From: Isoetes taiwanensis
Taxonomy: Eukaryota > Streptophyta > Lycopodiopsida > Isoetales > Isoetaceae
Direction of reading: 5' to 3'
NCBI GenBank assembly: GCA_021234155.1
Contig: JAJEKV010000085.1
Location: forward strand, 3,730,706 to 3,794,705
Length of the DNA stretch: 64,000 bases
The first letter of the stretch is position 1. Each line of letters starts with the position of its first letter. A program made the position numbers and the translations under genes. Positions 57,220 through 64,000 of this stretch are shown piece by piece. The notes under the pieces are model-generated. The model saw only the letters and a program-made list of their open reading frames with translations, was not told the DNA's origin and did not search any database.

Positions 57220-59089
57220 TCAAGTAGAATGTTCTTCAACCAAGAAGAAGCAAATATTTTTTCCTGTACCTTCCTTCGTAATGTTTAAGACCCTTAAAAG
57301 ACAATCCCAAGACTGCCATCTGTTTTCCACATACAAAATTCCCAAACATTGTCGCCCCTTCTTAATTTTTTGTTCTAACCAAGTCAACTTCATCTTTTTG
57401 TCCTTCTCATTAACTGCATTAATCCAAGCATACCAATAACCATCATGTGATGCTAAATGTGGGGCACTGCCCCGTTTTATAGCTTGAATTGTCACAACAT
57501 CATCTACGAGAGGCCAGATTGGGACATTACCACACTTATGCAATTGGAGAAGCCTATCTGGCAATTTTGTTGTAATAGTCTCAAATGCAATCAATCTTTT
57601 ATCTTTCGCTGCTGGCATTGGTAGAAGACATATTTCTCGAAGAATATGTTGGACTGGCAAAATAGATTCATGATTGAATAGCTCCATGCTAGTAAGTAAG
57701 ATAGGCATCCCACTTGGTTCATCAACCTGAACTTTATTGTCTTGGATATGATATCTGTAGTAATCTGCTGCAAAATATACACTCCTTTCATCACTGTGTT
57801 TGTAAGAAAAAATGTATCTCATCTTACCATACCATTGACCATTCTCAATATCTTTATTTTCCACCACAAGCATATCACCAACCCTAAAAATTGATCCCCT
57901 TATCAGGATAGACTTAATTCTGAAACTTCACTCCCTGGAACCTCCCTTAAAGAGTGAAGCTCTTGGATAGCCCTTGCTTCGTCTGGCGTACATTCCCTTG
58001 TCTTGTGGAATCCAATCAATATACCTTTTCTAGAAATAAAATCCTTCCATTCAATCATGTCATACCTTTTGCATGATTCCCATAATTCAATAGCTATGGG
58101 TTGAGACTTTGCATGAAGTACACCAATGGAAAACACATTCTGATGGACATGTCTTAAAGCTAACTGCAAGTGCATAGTCGCATGCTCTGGAGGTAACAAA
58201 CCATCATTGTCTAAACTTTTCAAATGGAAGATCTTAGAAAACAAGATCCGGTTCTCCACACGTGCATAGGTCAATTCCATCTCTTTCTTATTTGTATGCA
58301 TTTGAATTAATTTTGCAAACGTGCTCTCAAAGTAATAGCACCAAGTAGCATCTGGTGGACCTATCAGTTCTCTATGTCATCCAAGACATGGCCTTCTCCA
58401 ATCATGTGCTCAAGAGGTGATGTATTACGGCCACAAAGAGCATTCCACTGCATATGCCAAGCTTGCAATAACTTTCTAGCAGTACTTATTGTTTGTTCAG
58501 ACCATCCATTGGTTCTTGCAAAGTCATAGAAAATTCTAGTAAGATCAGTTGCAATTTGAGAAATGGAAAAGTGTGATGCGGACACTAAATTTGGAGCCAC
58601 ATAGTCCGCATACCATTGGCTGTAGAACTGATGCTCCTGTGCCTTGAAGAAGCCAAGGCATTTGAATGGATCTTCCGGACATCTACCAAATTTCATTTTA
58701 CGTGTCCGACTGCCAATCATGGTTTGCAACCTCTCCACAGCGACTTTTTCATTACCCTCCTCCTTTATCTGATCAAACATAAGCCTATTGCACTGGCGAA
58801 GGAGATTTAATGCCAAGGTGTGCATAACGTCCACAATAGTATGATGTAATAAATTTAGACCATAAAGGTGAAACAAATCCAAGAACGTGCTAGTACCTCG
58901 CACACCTATGTCTCTTGCAGCATTGGGCACCCCATCATGCAATTCTTGAATGCTTCGAAATACATGATCCATAGTTTTTTTTGCATCTGGAACTCGTGTT
59001 CTTCTCCAAAGATCCTCGTAGTAGTACTTCCCATCATTTGCAGCATCTAACACAAGGTCGCATCTTCTACATGGTACCTTTCCACCTAA
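57220..59089 (-). pseudogene. Tnp2-like transposase, two frameshifts, BAH-like C-terminal region
   Basis: From a good acceptor (TTTATTTAG at 59090) the minus strand reads VPCRRCDLVLD, YYYEDLWRRTR, HHTIVDVMHTLALNLL, KCLGFFKAQEH and FYSQWY, a layout that recalls Tnp2-type (CACTA-related) transposases, where a VDxMH-like motif carries an acidic residue. At about 58370 a one-base shift moves the frame to GPPDATWCYYFES and NKKEMELTYARVEN (57903-58340). A second shift near 57910 leads to FRVGDMLVVENK and WYGKMRYIFSY (57220-57873), which resembles the start of a BAH-like domain. Upstream exons would lie across or beyond the satellite at 59210-61258. Family assignment is tentative. Confidence 0.6.
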
Positions 59090-59209
59090 ATAAAAAGAAA
59101 GAAGTAAAGATTTTGTCAATAGATTCAATCTTATGGTCAAATGTAAATAAATGCATATCAGCATCATGAAGCAAGTCACTGGAGTACATGCACCTGATGA
59201 GAAGTTTAT

Positions 59210-61258
59210 ATTTTGGCAGCCTTTCCTGCCTCCAAAGTGCTCGAGAACTTGCGTGCAGGGTTCCCTCGAGGCCTCGAAGAGAGACCCCAAGGGGAAGGAA
59301 GAAAACACCCTCCCCAGGCACTGGGATCAAAGTTGTCGTATTCCCTGCTGCCCTGCCCCTACGTCGAGAAAGGGGCGAATTTGGGGGTTGGTACCTTCGT
59401 GCAGTGGATGTGCATTTTTTCTTTTTGAGGATGTTTCATGGGACACGATCGACCATTTTAACGGCCAGATTGACAAATGGAGTTGTTTTGGTGCCTCGAT
59501 GCCTAAACCCTATTGAATCCATAGGGTTTAGATTTTGGCAACCTTGCACGCCTCCAAAGTGCTTTCGAGAACTTGCGCCTGAGGGGTTCCCTCGAGGCCT
59601 CGAAGAGAGACCCCAAGGGAAGGAAGAAAACACCCTCCCCGAACACCGATCAAAGTTGTCGTATTCCTGGCGCGCCAGCCCCCTCGTCGAGAAAGGGGCG
59701 AATTTGGGGGTTGGCACCTTCGTGCAGTGGATGTGTATTTTTTCTTTTTGAGGATGTTTCATGGGACACGATCGACCATTTTAAAGGCCGGATTGACAAA
59801 TGGAGTTGGTTTGGTGCCTCGATGCTTAAACCCTATTGAATCCATAGGGTTTAGATTTTGGCGGCCTTGCCTGCCTCCAAAGTGCTCGAGAACTTGCGTG
59901 CGGGGGTTCTCTCTCGAGGCCTCGAGAGAGACCCCAAGGGGAAGGAAAAAAACACCCTCCCCGAACCTTTGGTTCCAAAGTTGTCGTGTTCCTCCCGCCA
60001 CGCCCCTCGGTCGAGAAAGGGGGGAATTTGGGGGTTGGCACCTTTGTGCAGTGGATGCGTATTTTTTCTTTTTGAGGATGTTTCATGGGACACGATCGAC
60101 CATTTTAACGGCCAGATTGACAAATGGAGTTGTTTTGGTGCCTCGATGCCTAAACCCTATTGAATCCATAGGGTTTAGATTTTGGCAGCCTTGCCTGCCT
60201 CCAAAGTGCTCGAGAACTTGCGCGCAGGGTTCCCTCGAGGCCTCGAAGAGAGACCCCAAGGGGAAGGAAGAAAAACCCTCCCCAGGCACTGGGATCAAAG
60301 TTGTCGTATTCCTCACGCCTGCCCCTCGCCGAGAAAGGGGCGAATTTGGGGGTTGGTACCTTCGTGCAGTGGATGTGCATTTTTTCTTTTTGAGGATGTT
60401 TCATGGGACACGATCGACCATTTTAACGGCCGGATTGACAAATGGAGTTGTTTTGGTCCCTCGATGCTTAAACCCTATTGAATCCATAGGGTTTAGATTT
60501 TTAGCGACCTTGCACGCCTTCAAAGTGCTTTCGAGAACTTGCGCGGGGTTCCCTCGAGGCCTCGAAGAGAGACCCCAAGGGAAGGAAGAAAAACACCCTC
60601 CCGTGCACTTTGGTTCCAAAGTTGTCGTGTTCCATCTTTGCCCCTCCTTCGTCGAGAAGGGGGGGGGGGTTGCCACCTTCATGCAGTGGATGTGCATTTT
60701 TTTTTTTGAGGATGTTTCATGGGACACGATCGACCATTTTAAAGGCCGGATTGACAAATGGAGTTGTTTTGGTGCCTCGATGCTTAAACCCTATTGAATC
60801 CATAGGGTTTAGATTTTGGCGGCCTTGCCTGCCTCCAAAGTGCTCGAGAACTTGCGTGCAGGGTTCTCTCGAGGCCTCGAAGAGAGACCCCAAGGGGAAG
60901 GAAGAAAACACCCTCCCCAGGCACTGGTTCCAAAGTTGTCGTGTTCCCTGCTGCCCTGCCCCTACGTCGAGAAAGGGGCGAATTTGTGGGTTGGCACCTT
61001 CGTGCAGTGGATGTGCATTTTTTCTTTTTGAGGATGTTTCATGGGACACGATCGACCATTTTAACGGCCGGATTGACAAATGGAGTTGGTTTGGTGCCTC
61101 GATGCTTAAACCCTATTGAATCCATGGGGTTTAGATCTTGGCAGCATTGCCTGCCTCCAAAGTGCTCGAGAACTTGCGTGCAGGGTTCCCTCGAGGCCTC
61201 GAAGAGAGACCACAAGGGGAAGGAAGAAAACACCCTCCCGGGCAAGGCACTGGGATCA
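59210..61258. repeat. ~320-bp satellite, about 6.4 units
   Basis: The landmark GGGACACGATCGACC occurs at 59440, 59763, 60087, 60405, 60721 and 61043, so units are 316-324 bp. Each unit holds CTCGAGGCCTCGA-type sequence and, at its border, a palindrome TAAACCCTAT / ATAGGGTTTA with a 7-nt loop (TGAATCC). The array ends inside a unit at about 61258. Open frames that cross several units in many phases reflect the repeat, since unit lengths are not all multiples of three. Confidence 0.93.
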
Positions 61259-61285
61259 AATACAAAATGCTTTCTATTTGGGAGT

Positions 61286-63054
61286 ATGATATTTGACAAG
61301 AAAATTAAATCTGATTTCGGCCCTAGAATTGCTGGTGTAGGTAAGTATTTGGCCTCCTAAGTGTCATAAGACTACACGTGACCTTTACAAATATTGATGA
61401 TATTCGTTGCTTTATTGCCAAAAAATTAATAATGGTGAATGTTTGACATTTTAAAACTTTCAAGGTCGATTTAGGGCACAGTTAGATGAAAAATGGATTT
61501 TGTCCATGGCCGCCAAGCGGCCACTGTGGTCGCAGCAAACAATGGAGTGGTAGCATCCAAAAATACATGTCGAATCTGCCTGTTGCAGTCGAAAAATAAG
61601 CTGGAGTTCTATGCCATGCGAAAATAGCCCGTCGGATCTGTTAGGCTACTGATTTGGTTATGTTCCAGTATACTTAGATCCATTTGTTGATAGCTGTGTT
61701 ATACTAATAAGCCTAGGTGCTTAACTGTGCAAATATTTCTGCCTAAAATGGCCGGTGACACATCTGCAGATAGCCTGAACCCGTAATGCGCTAAGACCAG
61801 GTGGTCCAGTTCTGCCGAAAAGGGCTTTTGTGTTTTGAAACGATTTAAACAAGCTCATTTGTACCAAGGTGATGGAGACTTGTGCTAAAACGGCCGGCTG
61901 TTGGGCTTCAGTTCGGTTGTGCTAGATCATGACAAAATACAGAAGGTTGGAGCAAATAAACCAGGTTGGTTCTTGTGGTTTTACAATTTTACATTTGAGA
62001 AATAATATTTGATCTAGAATGTGAAACATTTGCAAGATTCTTGCTTCATTGGCAAAAAGATAGAGTTTTAGAAAGATGTTAGAAAATGGTCTTAAATGCT
62101 CATAAATGCGCTGAACAGAGATCCAAAAATGTGCCTTCCAGATCCAAAAATTGTGACAAACAGGGGTTGACAAACAGGACCTCTGTTGCAGCTTTGGTGC
62201 AAATGGCAGGAATAATTATTATTGTTGAGTGCATATTTTCAGGTTAGCCTATGGTAATATAGGCGCTTTAGCCTGAATGTTTAGTTTCAGCCATGGAAAG
62301 TTTTAAGGTTGCAAGTATTCATATTAAATTGAATAAATAAAGACAGATGTCCTTCGTTATGGTGCAAGAACAAGCTTTCATGCTTCTAATCATGTTGGAG
62401 AATGTTTAACTTTTATGGTAATGTTTGGCAGATTTGAATATACTTCTAAGACGGAAATGGCTTCGATTATCATGATACAATTTTAAGGTATGTAAGAAAA
62501 TAGAAATGCTGCTTACATGGTTTCTTAAACTGCCAAATGCATGCTACATGCTTGTTCCTATAAGGTTGTATTTTGATGCTACAAAGCCATGGCTTGATTA
62601 TGGGATGTTCTGTCATAGGAATTAAGCCAACACCAGGAGACTCACCATTGCAGGTATTGATAAATATATAATGACAGATTTAAGCATTGTTTATCACCAT
62701 TCGAAAGGCACTTCACATTAAAAAAGTAAGTGAACATTCAGTATACAAATTACAGTTTTTTACTTTAGTGCTGGAAAACCTAGATTTGAATATTTAAGCT
62801 CGAACTCACTACAGACTAAAGTATCTGTTGGGTTTTTTGTTCTACATTTTTACATGGGAAAGCTAATGCACTTGCTGTAATTTTTTTCTCTACTTTAGCT
62901 TGGGCCAAAGGCTGAGGATGTGCAGGCACCTTTCAATCCCTTCGTTTTTGCCTACAGATTTCTTCTGGGCATCATTGCATCAGCATACTATGTATTAGTT
63001 CCTATATATATGTGGTTGAAGGACCAGATCACCCCCAAAGGACAACCAATATGA
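61286..63054 (+). CDS. Small spliced membrane-protein gene (3' exons or whole gene)
   Basis: Three exons join in phase: 61286-61340 (donor GTAAGT), 62619-62653 (acceptor CATAG, donor GTATTG) and 62899-63054 (acceptor TTTAG, stop TGA). The 81 codons start MIFDKKIKSDFGPRIAG, pass PTPGDSPLQ and contain one hydrophobic segment (FLLGIIASAYYVLVPIYMWL) before a short charged tail. The reading ends properly. The ATG at 61286 may be internal, because an AG directly before it (61283-61284) could be an acceptor and the satellite array ends only 28 bp upstream. I do not recognise the family. One membrane span near the C-terminus is all that can be said. Confidence 0.6.
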
Positions 63055-63183
63055 GCGTCTGCTTTGGAGGAGGAGCTCACTTAGTATCTGATCGATCTAA
63101 GGTTGCAGTTCCTCAAATCTGAAGCTGCATATAACGTTTTTTGTGAAGGAATGGGTGTAATCTATCAAAAGCGACTTTTTCAG

Positions 63184-63669
63184 GAGTTCCATGCGATCCT
63201 AGAGGTCTGTCTTTGTTTATGTTTATGAGCACATTACTTATATTTCTTGCGAGGAGTTGCGCAATTGTAATGATTAGAAACTGAACAGGATATATCAAGT
63301 CAGAGGCCAGTGGAAAATTAATAAGTTGCCTTAGAACCAAGAAAAAAGTTTATCAGATTAAGAGCAAAAGAAAGGCGTTGCATTTATTAGGACCACAAAA
63401 CTGGAAAAGAGATTCAGCCTTTGTTTCTATTGAGATAATTAAAATTTGAGAAGCACCAAGAGCAGTATCCAAAAGGTTTTTCCCGACAATTTGATGGATT
63501 GCTTTCACTTCCTCTTGCCATTTTTGAGCATTGATGTGCTTGGACTGTTTTTTGTCAGATTGCCGCATTCTTATTTGCTAAAATTCGCATGGATCTGATA
63601 CTTGGATCACTCTATTTGCAGGGGGAGGAGCTGAAGGACTCGGTGTTTCTTATATATGCAAACAAACAG
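63184..63669 (+). pseudogene. ARF-like GTPase (ARL1 type) exons, partial
   Basis: Two small exons with good splice sites are present. 63184-63204 (TTTTCAG acceptor, GTCTGT donor) encodes EFHAILE, and 63622-63669 (TTTGCAG acceptor, GTTGAT donor) encodes GEELKDSVFLIYANKQ. Joined, they match the segment of ARL1-like small GTPases that ends in the NKxD guanine-specificity motif (the Asp would come from the next exon). The P-loop and switch exons are not found upstream, where the membrane-protein gene ends 130 bp away. Either the gene is a fragment or its 5' exons are misplaced. The window ends before the next exon can be judged. Confidence 0.6.
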
Positions 63670-64000
63670 GTTGATAAATTTTGCTCTCTTGAAATTTACA
63701 TTCAGAATGAAGTTCAATTGGCTACAAACACAAGGATCGAGTAAAAACCAAGGATGAATGGGAAGATGAGGTTATTCACATTTTGCATCCGCTGTTATAT
63801 ATCAGACCATTTTTTAATAAAAAACATTCAGTTTGAGCCTTGTGCTTTTAAACCTTCTGTTCCAAATGTTGTCTTCAGTATAATTATAAACAATGGTCAA
63901 TTAATCATTTACATACAACATCAATCAATTAATCATTACATACATCGTATTTCGTAATAAAATATGTTTCGAAGCATTGAAATTTCTTGTGCTAATGCAT
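63670..64000. other. Window end, nothing recognised
   Basis: No continuation exon of the ARL1-like gene (expected to start DLP) is evident in the remaining bases. Confidence 0.4.

Noticed and set aside
59727-60797. A 356-codon plus-strand frame, and several shorter ones, across the satellite
   Set aside because: The frames follow the ~320-bp repeat, occur in many phases and both strands, and unit lengths vary by non-multiples of three. They are not coding.

Overview
This is a land-plant nuclear window dominated by transposable elements. The plant calls come from a USP-domain receptor-like cytoplasmic kinase gene with short GT-AG introns, CIPK (NAF-motif) exons, ARF-like GTPase exons, a Copia element and an L1-type LINE with a plant-style ORF1. 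The species cannot be fixed from sequence alone. The crowding of LINEs, Copia and DNA transposons, including a transposase family I do not know from flowering plants, would fit a large genome such as a fern's, but that is a weak inference.

Layout, left to right. 0.6-2.5 kb: three copies of a ~715 bp tandem repeat. 3.1-3.5 kb: a purine-only tract with a G-quadruplex-like core. 3.56-10.85 kb: a near full-length but decayed L1-type LINE on the minus strand with an 11-bp target duplication; its ORF1 is split by a 317-bp MITE that has a relative at 41 kb. 12.7-13.6 kb: a short tandem array. 14.25-16.35 kb: a 5'-truncated LINE of a second family. 17.4-20.1 kb: the best host gene, a USP plus protein kinase gene with at least seven exons.

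20.9-39.9 kb is one nested stack. A Copia element of about 4.3 kb (minus strand, 5-bp duplication CTCAT at both outer ends) has been stretched to 18.9 kb by two insertions: a 3.5-kb Mutator-like foldback element in its 3' LTR (9-bp duplication), and an ~11.1-kb terminal-inverted-repeat element in its integrase. The 11.1-kb element is the most unusual object here. It carries two intact paralogous 80-codon genes with matching promoters, a decayed transposase-like gene with a GHTHDDID motif, divergently placed plus-strand coding remnants with a methyltransferase-like patch, and about a dozen copies of a GC-rich palindrome centred on GCGGCCGC. One of the small genes has a further 745-bp element inserted exactly at its stop codon.

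40-64 kb: a LINE ORF1 plus endonuclease without reverse transcriptase (43.9-45.6 kb), a CACTA-type terminus (47.3 kb), a solo LINE tail next to a Helitron-type 3' end (48.9-49.1 kb), a tandemly duplicated CIPK gene fragment whose copies have decayed in complementary exons (51.7-52.7 kb), a 5'-truncated LINE (53.4-56.2 kb), a frameshifted Tnp2-like transposase (57.2-59.1 kb), a ~320-bp satellite (59.2-61.3 kb), a small spliced membrane-protein gene (61.3-63.05 kb) and two ARL1-like exons (63.2-63.7 kb).

The only likely functional host genes are the kinase gene, perhaps the small membrane-protein gene, and possibly the two 80-residue genes. Everything else is mobile DNA, captured fragments or simple repeats.
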